Source of the DNA: Massilia alkalitolerans DSM 17462
GTDB taxonomy: Bacteria > Pseudomonadota > Gammaproteobacteria > Burkholderiales > Burkholderiaceae_D
Assembly (NCBI RefSeq): GCF_000427785.1
Contig: NZ_ATYR01000029.1
Location: 1-64,000, forward strand
Direction of reading: 5' to 3'
Length of the DNA stretch: 64,000 nucleotides
Shown here in pieces: positions 39,299 to 48,574 of this stretch (positions within the stretch are counted from its first letter, which is position 1; every line of letters begins with the position of its first letter). Position numbers and translations under genes: made by a program. Below the pieces are notes generated by a model. That model saw only the letters and a program-made list of their open reading frames with translations, searched no databases and was not told the DNA's origin.

Positions 39299-40869
39299 AC
39301 ACGAAGCGAATCGTGGGGGTAGTGCTTGTGGCGGGCGCTGCCGCCGTCGCTGGTTACGGCCTCTACTGGCTAGGCGAGCAAAATGGCGCAAAGATGGGCA
39401 AGGCCGGCACCGTTACCGGCACGCCTACGCAACCACCTGGCGGGGACGGCATGGTCGATCCCGCCACGGGGCGGCGCGTATTGTACTGGCATGACCCCAT
39501 GGTGCCGGGCCAGCGTTTTGACAAACCTGGCAAGTCTCCGTTCATGGACATGCAGCTCGTGCCGGTATTTGCTGACGAGGCGGGCGGGCAGGGCGGGGTC
39601 GCGATCGATCCGCGGCTGCAGCAGAACCTGGGGATGCGCACCGCCGAGGTCACGAAGTCCAGCATGACCCAGGCCGTCGAAGCGGTCGGCAACGTGGCGT
39701 ACAACGAGCGCGACGTCACACTGGTACAGGCACGGAGCAACGGTTTCGTCGAGCGCCTCCACGTGCGGGCTCCGCTCGATCCGGTACGCAAGGGCCAGCC
39801 CCTCGCGGAACTCTATGTTCCTGAATGGATCGCCGTTCAGGAGGAGTATCTTGCGGTCAGGCGAATGACTGGATCGGGGACGGACGCCATGGCCGACGCT
39901 GCCCGCCAACGCATGCGCCTGGCGGGCATGACGGAAGACCAGGTGCGCCGGGTTGTCTCTTCCGGGAAAGTGGTGGCACGGGTTACCTTGAGCGCGCCTG
40001 CCAGCGGTGTCGTAACAGACCTGGCCGTGCGCGAGGGAATGACCGTGTCGGCAGGAGCGCCGCTATTCCGTATCAACGGTCTGGACCGCATCTGGGTGAA
40101 TGCGGAGGTGCCGGAAGCGCTATCCGGGCAGGTCCGTCCAGGCGTCGCCGTCGAGGCACACACGCCAGTCATGCCCGGCGCGGTTTTCAAGGGCAAGGTC
40201 AGCGCAGTCCTGCCCGACGTGAGTGCGACAACCCGGACATTGAAGGCGAGGGTGGAGCTGGCGAATACCGGGCATCAGCTGGTGCCCGGCATGTTTGCGA
40301 ACGTGGTCTTCGTGCCGGCAGCCCGCGAAGACGTCCTGAGTGTTCCCACCGAATCGGTCATCCTGACGGGACAACGCTCCCTCGTGATCCTTGCCGAGGA
40401 CAAGGGCCGCTTCCGGCCCGTGGATGTCGAGGTCGGGGCGGAGACCGGCGACCGGACCGAGATCCGCAAGGGACTGGAAGCAGGGCAGAGGGTCGTCGTG
40501 TCGGGGCAATTCCTGATTGATTCGGAAGCCAGCCTGAGGGGTGTGGTCAGCAGGATGAACGAAGCTGCGCAAGCCGGCGTGGACGCGAAGGCTGGCACTG
40601 AAGCCCCGGTGGAACGTTCGGACATTCACAAAGCTGAAGGCAAGGTGGAGGCGATCGGGAAGGACAGTCTCACGCTGTCGCACGGACCGGTCGCAAGCCT
40701 GAAGTGGCCTGCGATGACGATGGACTTCCAGTTCGCGCCCGATGTCCTGCCCGCCGGTGTCAAGGTGGGCGATACCGTCAGTTTCGAGTTCCGCCAGACT
40801 CCGGAGGGTGAATACGCGATCACCAGGATGGTGCGCACATCCGGCGGCGGGACGGGAGCTGGGGGATGA
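39295..40869 (+). CDS. cusB: CusB-type periplasmic adaptor with fused CusF-like domain, 524 aa
   Basis: This is the membrane-fusion subunit of a Cu(I)/Ag(I) RND efflux pump. An N-terminal anchor is followed by a heavy-metal-binding segment ([20 protein letters not shown], then MDMQLVPVF). The adaptor core runs about residues 90-430 ([34 protein letters not shown]). A C-terminal CusF-like barrel follows ([13 protein letters not shown]), with the Trp and Met residues that bind Cu(I). Start ATG 39295 with GGAGGG upstream overlaps cusC; the stop overlaps cusA. Confidence 0.92.
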   Translation: MNTKRIVGVVLVAGAAAVAGYGLYWLGEQNGAKMGKAGTVTGTPTQPPGGDGMVDPATGRRVLYWHDPMVPGQRFDKPGKSPFMDMQLVPVFADEAGGQGGVAIDPRLQQNLGMRTAEVTKSSMTQAVEAVGNVAYNERDVTLVQARSNGFVERLHVRAPLDPVRKGQPLAELYVPEWIAVQEEYLAVRRMTGSGTDAMADAARQRMRLAGMTEDQVRRVVSSGKVVARVTLSAPASGVVTDLAVREGMTVSAGAPLFRINGLDRIWVNAEVPEALSGQVRPGVAVEAHTPVMPGAVFKGKVSAVLPDVSATTRTLKARVELANTGHQLVPGMFANVVFVPAAREDVLSVPTESVILTGQRSLVILAEDKGRFRPVDVEVGAETGDRTEIRKGLEAGQRVVVSGQFLIDSEASLRGVVSRMNEAAQAGVDAKAGTEAPVERSDIHKAEGKVEAIGKDSLTLSHGPVASLKWPAMTMDFQFAPDVLPAGVKVGDTVSFEFRQTPEGEYAITRMVRTSGGGTGAGG

Positions 40870-43800
40870 TTGCGAAACTGATCCGCTGGTCCATCGCCAA
40901 CCGCTTCCTGGTCCTGCTTGCGACCGTCATCGCTACCGCTTGGGGCATCTGGTCCCTGCAACGCACGCCGCTCGATGCGATTCCCGACCTGTCGGACGTG
41001 CAGGTCATCATCCGCACCGCGTATTCGGGGCAGGCGCCGCAGATCGTCGAGAACCAGGTCACGTACCCGTTGACGACCACCATGCTGTCGGTGCCCGGCG
41101 CGAAGACCGTGCGCGGCTATTCCTTCTTCGGGGATTCCTTCGTCTACATCCTGTTCGAAGACGGCACCGATCCCTATTGGGCGCGCTCCCGGGTGCTCGA
41201 GTACCTGAACCAGGTACAGTCGCGGCTGCCCACCCAGGCCAGGGCGTCGCTCGGTCCCGATGCCACCGGTGTCGGCTGGGTATTCGAATACGCACTGGTC
41301 GACCGTACTGGCAGGATGGACCTCTCGCAGCTGCGTGCGCTGCAGGACTGGTTCCTGAAGTACGAGCTCAAGACCGTCCCCAACGTTGCCGAAGTGGCCA
41401 GCGTCGGCGGCATGGTCCGCCAGTAACAGATCGTGCTCGACCCGGACCGGATGCGGGCGCATAACGTCGCGCATAGCACAGTGGTCGACGCCGTACGCAA
41501 GGCCAACCAGGAGACCGGCGGCTCTGTGCTCGAGCTCGCCGAAGCCGAGTACATGGTGCGCGCGTCGGGCTACCTGCAGTCGCTCGACGACTTCCGGAAA
41601 ATTCCCCTCCTGAGCACGGAGGCGGGTGTTCCGGTACGGCTGGGGGACGTCGCGCATATCCAGATCGGGCCGGAAATGCGGCGCGGTATCGCCGAGTTGA
41701 ACGGCGAAGGCGAGGTGGCTGGCGGCGTGATCGTGATGCGGTCGGGGAAGAACGCGCTCGACACCATCGCGGCGGTCAAGGCCAAGCTGGCTACGCTCAA
41801 ACCGGGTCTGCCCGCCGGCGTGGAGATCGTCCCGACCTACGACCGCTCCGGCCTCATCGAGCGGGCCGTCACGAACCTGGAGCGCAAGCTGGTTGAGGAG
41901 TTCATCGTCGTCGCCGTAGTCTGCGCGATTTTCCTGTTCCACCTGCGTTCAGCGTTCGTGGCGATCGTCACTTTGCCGATCGGGATCCTGATTGCCTTCA
42001 TCGTGATGCATTACCAGGGCGTGAACGCCAACATCATGTCGCTGGGCGGCATCGCGATCGCCGTCGGCGCCATGGTGGACGCCGCCGTGGTGATGATCGA
42101 GAACGCGCACAAGCATATCGAGGCCTGGAACCACGCGCATCCGCAACAGGAACTGAAGGGCGAGGAGCGCTGGCGCGTCATCGGCGACGCCGCGGTCGAA
42201 GTCGGCCCGGCCCTGTTCTTTTCCCTCTTGCTCATCGTCCTGTCCTTCCTGCCGGTGTTCGCCCTGGAAGCGCAGGAGGGCAGATTGTTCGCGCCGCTGG
42301 CCTTCACCAAGACCTACGCGATGGCCGCAGCGGCCGGCCTTGCGGTGACGCTGATCCCGGTCCTGATGGGTTACCTGATTCGCGGCCGGATCCCTGAAGA
42401 ACACAGGAATCCCGTCAACCGTGTCCTGATCAAGCTGTACCGTCCCTTGCTGGACGCGGTGCTGCGCCATCCGAAGGCGACCCTGCTTGCCGCGGCGCTC
42501 GTCTGCGTCGTGACGGCCTGGCCGCTGCTGCGGCTCGGCGGCGAATTCATGCCGCCGCTCGACGAAGGCGACCTGCTGTACATGCCGTCGGCGCTGCCCG
42601 GCCAGTCGGCCGGCAAGGCATCGGAACTGCTGCAGCAGACCGACCGCCTGATCAGGACCGTGCCCGAAGTGCAGACTGTGTTCGGCAAGGCTGGCCGGGC
42701 CGAAACGGCGACCGATCCCGCGCCGCTGGAGATGTTCGAGACAACGATCCAGTTCAAGCCCCGCAACCAGTGGCGGCCAGGCATGACGCCCGACAAGCTG
42801 GTGGCGGAGCTGGACCGGGTGGTGAAGGTGCCCGGGCTATCGAACATCTGGGTGCCGCCGATCCGGAACAGGATCGATATGCTCGCCACCGGGATCAAGA
42901 GCCCGGTCGGCGTCAAGATTTCAGGAACCGACCTGCAGGCGATCGACCGCGTCGCGGCCGAGGTCGCGCGTATCGTCAAGCGCATCCCGGGCGTCAGCTC
43001 GGCGCTGGCCGAAAGGCTCGGTGGCGGGCGCTACATCGATGTCACGGTCGACCGCGACGCGGCCGCACGCTATGGCCTGAACATTGCGGACGTCCACAGC
43101 ATCGTCTCGGCCTCGATCAGCGGCGACACGATCGGTGAAACCGTCGAGGGCCTCCAGCGCTTCCCGATTAGCGTGCGCTATCCACGCGGGATCCGCGACT
43201 CGCTGGAGAAGCTGCGGCAACTGCCGGTCCTCACCGAGCGCGGCGGCCAGATTCGCCTGGGCGACGTCGCGACCCTGCGCATCAACGACGGCCCGCCGAT
43301 GATCAAGAGCGAGAACGCGCGCCCGTCCGGCTGGGTGTATGTGGACATCGCGGGACGCGACATCCGGTCCGCCGTCCGCGAGATGCAGGAAGCGGTCGCA
43401 AAGGAAGTGATGCTTCCGGCGGGCTATGCGATCGCATGGTCGGGGCAGTTCGAGTATCTGGAGCGGGCAAGCGCGAAGATGAAGGTCGTGGTCCCGGCGA
43501 CACTCCTGATCATCTTCGTGTTGCTGTACCTGACCTTCGGCAGGATGGGCGAGGCGGCGTTGATCATGGCGACACTGCCGTTCGCACTGGCTGGCGGGAT
43601 CTGGCTACTGTGGGCGCTTGGGCACCAGGTGTCGGTCGCGAGTGCAGTCGGTTTCATTGCGCTTGGGGGAGTGGCTGCCGAATTCGGCGTGATCATGCTC
43701 CTGTACCTGAAGCACGCTTGGGACGACCGTTGCAGGGCCGGCCGGCGCACCGAAGCCGACCTGCTCGACGCGATCAGGGAAGGGGCGGTGCTGAGGGTAT

Positions 43801-44000
43801 GGCCAAAGGCCATGACGGTCGCGGTCATCGTTGCCGGGCTGGTTCCGATCCTGATCACCTCCGGCACGGGGTCGGAAATCATGCAGCGTATTGCCGCGCC
43901 GATGGTGGGCGGGATGGTGACCGCCCCCTTGCTGTCGATGTTTGTCGTTCCGGCGGTGTACCTGCTGATGCGCAGACGCGACCTGCGCCCGAAAGCATGA
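40866..44000 (+). pseudogene. cusA: CusA-type Cu(I)/Ag(I) RND efflux pump with one in-frame stop
   Basis: The full frame of 1,044 codons is open except for a TAA at 41424-41426, in [15 protein letters not shown], where relatives have a Tyr. Everything else is typical of the heavy-metal RND pump: [37 protein letters not shown], and [20 protein letters not shown], the last typical of the monovalent Cus/Sil type rather than Czc. A GTG at 41433 could restart translation but would drop the first 189 codons. Unless read through or a sequencing error, the pump is inactive. Confidence 0.88.
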
Positions 44001-44070
44001 AAAATCTGCTTCATTCCGGGGCAGGTGGCGGAACGGGCGCACCACCATCGGGCAGCGAGAACGGGCGCGC

Positions 44071-44098
44071 AATTTTATGTTGCAGGTGCAACAAAATT
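44071..44098 (+). promoter_or_regulatory. Dyad upstream of copL1
   Basis: AATTTTATGTTGCA and TGCAACAAAATT are inverted around GG, with one extra base in the left arm. The centre lies about 51 bp before the start codon of copL1, a position suited to an activator site. Confidence 0.5.
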
Positions 44099-44123
44099 AG
44101 TGCCGATCCCGGCCGTGTCATGC

Positions 44124-44129
44124 TACATT
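44124..44129 (+). promoter_or_regulatory. -10 element of copL1 (leaderless start)
   Basis: TACATT lies within CATGCTACATT, and its last base is 6 nt before the ATG at 44136, so transcription should begin at or next to the start codon. The second copL gene has the same arrangement. Confidence 0.55.
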
Positions 44130-44135
44130 GACCAT

Positions 44136-44558
44136 ATGCGGAATCGGTTACGGCTATTTTTCTTGTGCCTGCTCATCGTCTCCCTGCCCATGCAAAGCAT
44201 CGCGGGAGTGGCGAGATTCGAATGCGGCATGAGCCATCATCCCCTGGACGACAGCAGTGTCCAGGCGGACGACATGCCGATGGCGGAGATGATGCACGAA
44301 GCCACGCATGAAGAATCGCACGAGCACGATGTCGCAGCCATGCAGGGCGCCAGCCAGTCCGACGAAGACTGCGAGAGCGATCACGAGCGTGCTGGTTGTG
44401 GAACCTGCACAGGTTGCTGCCTTGGTGCGGCCGCGCCACCCCCGGTCGTTTCCGGCACCGCTGTCGAAGAAGCAGTAAGCGACGTCCGGCAATTTTCACT
44501 CTCTTCCTTCCCCGGGCATATTCCTGCCCGCATAGAACGTCCCCCTCGAGCTGCCTGA
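44136..44558 (+). CDS. copL: CopL-like small secreted metal-binding protein, copy 1, 140 aa
   Basis: A signal peptide (MRNRLRLFFLCLLIVSLPMQ, then SIAG) is followed by a His/Met-rich stretch (DDMPMAEMMHEATHEESHEH), a cluster CGTCTGCC and the ending ARIERPPRA. This is the layout of the CopL/DUF2946 family, found upstream of copper operons in Xanthomonas, where copL is needed for copper-inducible expression. No Shine-Dalgarno sequence is present. It precedes the TonB-receptor unit. Two paralogues at 50534 and 62533 share the signal peptide style and the RPPR end. Confidence 0.75.
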   Translation: MRNRLRLFFLCLLIVSLPMQSIAGVARFECGMSHHPLDDSSVQADDMPMAEMMHEATHEESHEHDVAAMQGASQSDEDCESDHERAGCGTCTGCCLGAAAPPPVVSGTAVEEAVSDVRQFSLSSFPGHIPARIERPPRAA

Positions 44559-45089
44559 TCGACATGCGTCGAAACGGACACTTGCGGCTGATCCTGTCTT
44601 TGCCTGGTCCGCTTTGCGTAGCAAAGCGCGCCGTTTGGTTGTGCATCCCAGACGACCAAGGGTGGCAGTCCGACGTTCCGTTCCCGGCGGCCGACGCCAT
44701 ACCCATGTGCACTCGCCATGGTCCGACGACGATTTTCGCTCGTCTGCGGTCTGACAGGCTGCTGGGCTGAAGGGCAATCCGGATTGGTGTCGTCGAATGA
44801 AAACGGGATGTGTGAGCGGTATCGCCACGCACATGGGCGGAGCTTTGCCCGTCCACCCCGCAGGCCCCAAATTTCAAACAACCATCGGTTTAAACCGGTT
44901 TCACAATTTTTTATGTGGCCTACTGGCACAGAAATAGCTTTTTGTTGCGCTCACTTCATTTTGCGAATAAATTAAAAAAAAGCGCTTATCTGTATAGACA
45001 ACTTGCTTCCAGTGTCGTTTCGTCTGTTGCCGTGCGCTTTGCGTCACGGCTGATCCTGAGTCTTCACAAAAACAAAACCCGGAGGGTAA
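44559..45089 (+). other. Long intergenic region before the TonB-dependent receptor
   Basis: No convincing gene is seen. A small hairpin GCTTTGCGTAGCAAAGC lies near 44610-44630. The last 150 bp are AT-rich, with a run of eight A residues near 44976 and TATAGA around 44993 as a possible -10. The receptor start has GGAGGG directly upstream. Confidence 0.4.
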
Positions 45090-47801
45090 ATGGCTTACAA
45101 GTACATCCCAGCAACCACTGCCGCGCTCGCACTGATGATGGTGCAGCAGGGCGCGCACGCACAGCAACCTGCGACGACTGGCGACCCCGCCTCGGGTCCC
45201 GGGATGGAACGTGTCCAGATCACGGGCAGCCGGATCAATCTGCGCCAGGAGCAGATCTCGGGCGTGGGCCCGGTAACGGTGATCGATGCCGAGACCATCC
45301 AGCGTTCGGGCGCAATCTCGGTCGAAACCCTGCTGCAGCGCCTGCCGTCGTCGGCCGGCACCGCGGGCAACCAGTCCAGCGCCTACTGGACCAGCAACGG
45401 CTACGGGACCACGCAGGTGAACCTGCGTGGCCTGGGCATCGACCGCACCCTGGTCCTGTTGAACGGACGGCGCGTCGTCTCGGGCGGGACGGGGGCCAAC
45501 AGCTCGGTCGACCTGAACATGATCCCGGTCGCGATGATCGAACGCATCGAAGTGCTGAAGGACGGTGCCTCGGCGATCTACGGTGCCGATGCCGTCGCCG
45601 GCGTGGTGAACATTATCACCAAGAAGGCCTTCGACGGCGTCGACGCTGCCGTCCGTTACGGCAAGACCGATCGCGGCGATGGCGACGAGAAGTCCGTAGA
45701 CCTGGTGTGGGGCATGCGCGGCGAGCGTGGATCGCTCGTCTCCTCCCTGAACTATTCCGAAAGCGGACCGGTTAACCTGGCGTCGCGTGCGCCATGCTCG
45801 CTGTTCGAGGAGGACGGAGAACTGGTCTGCTCGGGAAGCTCGTCGACCATCGGCGGCCGTGCACGCCTGGCCGATGGCCGCCGCGTCAACTTCAACCAGG
45901 ATCCCAACGGTAATCCGCGCGGGTTCGAGACCTACAGCGCGGCCAAGCACGCCTACAACAGCAACCCCTTCCTCAACGCGGTCAACCCGATCAAGCGGAT
46001 CGGCGTCAGCGCCTTCGGCAACCTCCGCCTGAACGACCAGGTGGACCTGTTCACGGAACTGATGTTCACGAACCGGAAATCCGAACAGCTGGCAACGCCG
46101 GGCGCCATCGGTGTGTACCGTCCGATCAATATCGCAGCGAGCCACCCGACCAATCCAACCGGCCAGGACCTGACGCTGGAGCGCCGCCGCGTGGCAGAAG
46201 TCGGACCGCGCTACTTCTTCCAGGAGACGAACACTTTCCGCGTCGTCGCCGGACTCAAGGGCAGGCTGGCGGATACCTGGGACTGGTCGGCATCGCTGAA
46301 CTTGGGCCGCAACACCGGTATCGACGGGATGACCAACATCATCAACCTCGACCGCGTCGACGCGACCCTGAATGCCGCCACTTGCGGCAAGAGCCCGACG
46401 GCCGCGCCTTGCGGCAACTACCTCGGTTATGGAAACCTCAGCCCGGCCGTTCTGGACTACATCCACTTCACCACACGCGACCACGGCGGCAACGACCAGA
46501 AGAGCTTCAATGCCAGCGTCAGCGGCGAGCTGTTCTTGCTGCCGGCCGGCCCGGTCGGTTTCGCCTCTGGCTTCGAATACCGTCGCGAGCAGGGGTGGCG
46601 CGATCCCGACAGCCTGATCGTCTCGGGCGCCGCCAACACGCCCGCCATGGATCCGATCGCCGGCGAGTACAGCGCACGCGAGATCTTCGCCGAGCTGTCC
46701 GTTCCGCTGCTGGCGAAGCTGCCGCTGGTGCAGGCGCTGAACCTGAATGCCGCCGCGCGCTACTCCGATTACAGCCTGTTCGGCTCCCAGGGCACCTACA
46801 AGCTCGGTCTGGACTGGCAGGTCATCCCGTCGCTGAAGGTGCGCGCGAACCGCTCGACCGCGTTTCGCGTTCCCAACGTTCCCGAACTGTTCGGTGGCGT
46901 GTCCGAAGGTAATCTGACCACGACCGACCCATGCAACAACTGGAATACCATGGACCCGAATTCGGCGGTCTACAAGAACTGCCAGGCATCCGGGGTGCCG
47001 GTGGGCTTCCGCCAGTTCGGTCCCTCGATCCTGACCACCGGCGGGGGCAACCCGAACCTGGAACCGGAGGAGGCAGACACCTTCACCGTGGGCGCTGTCT
47101 GGACGCCGACCAAGGCGCTGACCCTGACGCTCGACTACTTCAACATCGAGATCGACAATGCGATCGAGACCGTGCCGGGATCGACCAAGCTGTCGGTGTG
47201 CTACAACTCGCCGGGCCTGAGCCACATCTTCTGCAACCCGTCCAGCTTCACGCGCGATCCGCGTACCGGCGAAATCAACTTCCTGTCCTCGCAGCCGGCC
47301 AACGCGGCGCAGCAGCGGGTGTCGGGCATCGACGTCGGCGCACTGTATGACTTCTCGCTGTTCGGCTGGACCTCGTCCCTGCAGGCCGATGTCTCGCGCC
47401 TGAACCGCTTCGACGTCGCGCCGTTCCCCGGTGGCGACGTGATCGAATACGCGGGGAAGATCACCGGCGGCCGCGGAAGCTACGCGAAATGGCGTTCGAC
47501 CGCGTCGCTGACCATGGCGAAGGGGCCGTGGTCGGGGGCCTACACGGTCCAGCACATCGGCAAGGCTGACGATATCAATGCCGCGCCGGAAGACATCGGC
47601 GCCCGTGCGCCGAGCGTCCTCTATCACAACGCCAGCGTCAAATACGCCTTCAGCAAGGCGATGGCGCTCTCGTTTGGCGTCGACAACCTGTTCGACAAAC
47701 GTCCGCCGTATATCCAGAGCTGGACTGACGGGAATACCGACACGATGACCTACGACCTACTTGGACGCCGCTGGCATGTCCGCCTCGGCTACAAGTTCTG
47801 A
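45090..47801 (+). CDS. TonB-dependent outer-membrane receptor, 903 aa
   Basis: A signal peptide (MAYKYIPATTAALALMMVQQ, then GAHAQ) is followed by the plug domain with VQITGSRI, LRGLGIDRTLVLLNGRRVV and IERIEVLKDGASAIYGADAV. The long beta barrel ends in WHVRLGYKF with the terminal Phe typical of outer-membrane proteins. Such receptors import metal chelates using TonB energy. The context, a copL gene upstream and two PepSY genes downstream, suggests a copper- or metallophore-related substrate; the ligand cannot be read from sequence. Confidence 0.9.
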   Translation: MAYKYIPATTAALALMMVQQGAHAQQPATTGDPASGPGMERVQITGSRINLRQEQISGVGPVTVIDAETIQRSGAISVETLLQRLPSSAGTAGNQSSAYWTSNGYGTTQVNLRGLGIDRTLVLLNGRRVVSGGTGANSSVDLNMIPVAMIERIEVLKDGASAIYGADAVAGVVNIITKKAFDGVDAAVRYGKTDRGDGDEKSVDLVWGMRGERGSLVSSLNYSESGPVNLASRAPCSLFEEDGELVCSGSSSTIGGRARLADGRRVNFNQDPNGNPRGFETYSAAKHAYNSNPFLNAVNPIKRIGVSAFGNLRLNDQVDLFTELMFTNRKSEQLATPGAIGVYRPINIAASHPTNPTGQDLTLERRRVAEVGPRYFFQETNTFRVVAGLKGRLADTWDWSASLNLGRNTGIDGMTNIINLDRVDATLNAATCGKSPTAAPCGNYLGYGNLSPAVLDYIHFTTRDHGGNDQKSFNASVSGELFLLPAGPVGFASGFEYRREQGWRDPDSLIVSGAANTPAMDPIAGEYSAREIFAELSVPLLAKLPLVQALNLNAAARYSDYSLFGSQGTYKLGLDWQVIPSLKVRANRSTAFRVPNVPELFGGVSEGNLTTTDPCNNWNTMDPNSAVYKNCQASGVPVGFRQFGPSILTTGGGNPNLEPEEADTFTVGAVWTPTKALTLTLDYFNIEIDNAIETVPGSTKLSVCYNSPGLSHIFCNPSSFTRDPRTGEINFLSSQPANAAQQRVSGIDVGALYDFSLFGWTSSLQADVSRLNRFDVAPFPGGDVIEYAGKITGGRGSYAKWRSTASLTMAKGPWSGAYTVQHIGKADDINAAPEDIGARAPSVLYHNASVKYAFSKAMALSFGVDNLFDKRPPYIQSWTDGNTDTMTYDLLGRRWHVRLGYKF

Positions 47802-47835
47802 CCGCCGGCCGTGATATAAAGCCGGTCGTTCCGAT

Positions 47836-47858
47836 CCCGGCCCGTCGCGCGGGCCGGG
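47836..47858 (+). terminator. GC-rich hairpin between receptor and PepSY gene
   Basis: CCCGGCCCG and CGGGCCGGG form a perfect 9-bp stem with loop TCGCG. Only TT follows, so it may attenuate or stabilise the mRNA end rather than fully terminate. Confidence 0.45.
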
Positions 47859-47881
47859 TTACTCACTTCACTGTCAATACT

Positions 47882-48574
47882 ATGCAATCAGCTTTCTGGG
47901 TGCGCCGCGCCCATAAATGGATCGGACTGGTCATCGGGGTGCAGGCCCTGTTATGGATGATCAGCGGCCTGTACATGGTCGTGGTACCGATCGATGTGAT
48001 CCATGGCGACCACCTGGCGCACGTGCCGACCGAACAGCTCGAGCCGTCCAGCCCTCGCACCACGCAGGCACAGCTCCATGCGGACCATCCGGGCATCACG
48101 TCGGTCCGTATGAAGCGCCTGCTCGGCAAGGAGGTTTACGAAATCAAGCAGGGCAAGACGACGAGCCTGATCGATGCGGCGAGCGGCAAGACCATCAGTC
48201 CACTCGACCGGGACAGCATCGCAGCGCTGGCCGACGCCGCCTACGTGGGGGAGGGCAGCATTCGCTGCATCGAGTGGGTCACCAAGGCTCCGCAGGAGGT
48301 CGGCGCGCGGCCGGTGCCGCTGTGGGCCGTGCACTATGACGAGCCGGGCAAGAGCACGCTGTACTACTCGCCGTATTCGGGCGACCTGGTCGCACGCCGT
48401 CATGAACTGTGGCGATGGTTCGACTTCGTGTGGATGTTCCACATCATGGATTATGAAGAGCGCGAAAACGTCAACAATACCCTGCTGCGGGTCGCGTCGA
48501 TCAGCGGCCTGGCATTCGCCTTGAGCGGCGTGTGGCTGCTCTTTTACAGCTTCCAGAGGAGGACGGAAGCATGA
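47882..48574 (+). CDS. PepSY-associated membrane protein, 230 aa
   Basis: An N-terminal helix (HKWIGLVIGVQALLWMISGL) and a C-terminal helix (SGLAFALSGVWLLFY) bracket a periplasmic part with a PepSY-like fold (YEIKQGKTTSLIDAASGKTI). The WMFHIMDYEERENVNNTLLR motif matches the PepSY_TM family. Such proteins occur with TonB receptors and act in periplasmic metal release or reduction. The stop overlaps the next start as ATGA, so the two are probably made together. Confidence 0.85.
   Translation: MQSAFWVRRAHKWIGLVIGVQALLWMISGLYMVVVPIDVIHGDHLAHVPTEQLEPSSPRTTQAQLHADHPGITSVRMKRLLGKEVYEIKQGKTTSLIDAASGKTISPLDRDSIAALADAAYVGEGSIRCIEWVTKAPQEVGARPVPLWAVHYDEPGKSTLYYSPYSGDLVARRHELWRWFDFVWMFHIMDYEERENVNNTLLRVASISGLAFALSGVWLLFYSFQRRTEA

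Noticed and set aside
44901-47627. A 908-codon open frame on the minus strand opposite the TonB receptor
   Set aside because: The plus strand encodes a full receptor with signal peptide and plug motifs. High GC and codon bias leave the antisense frame open by chance.
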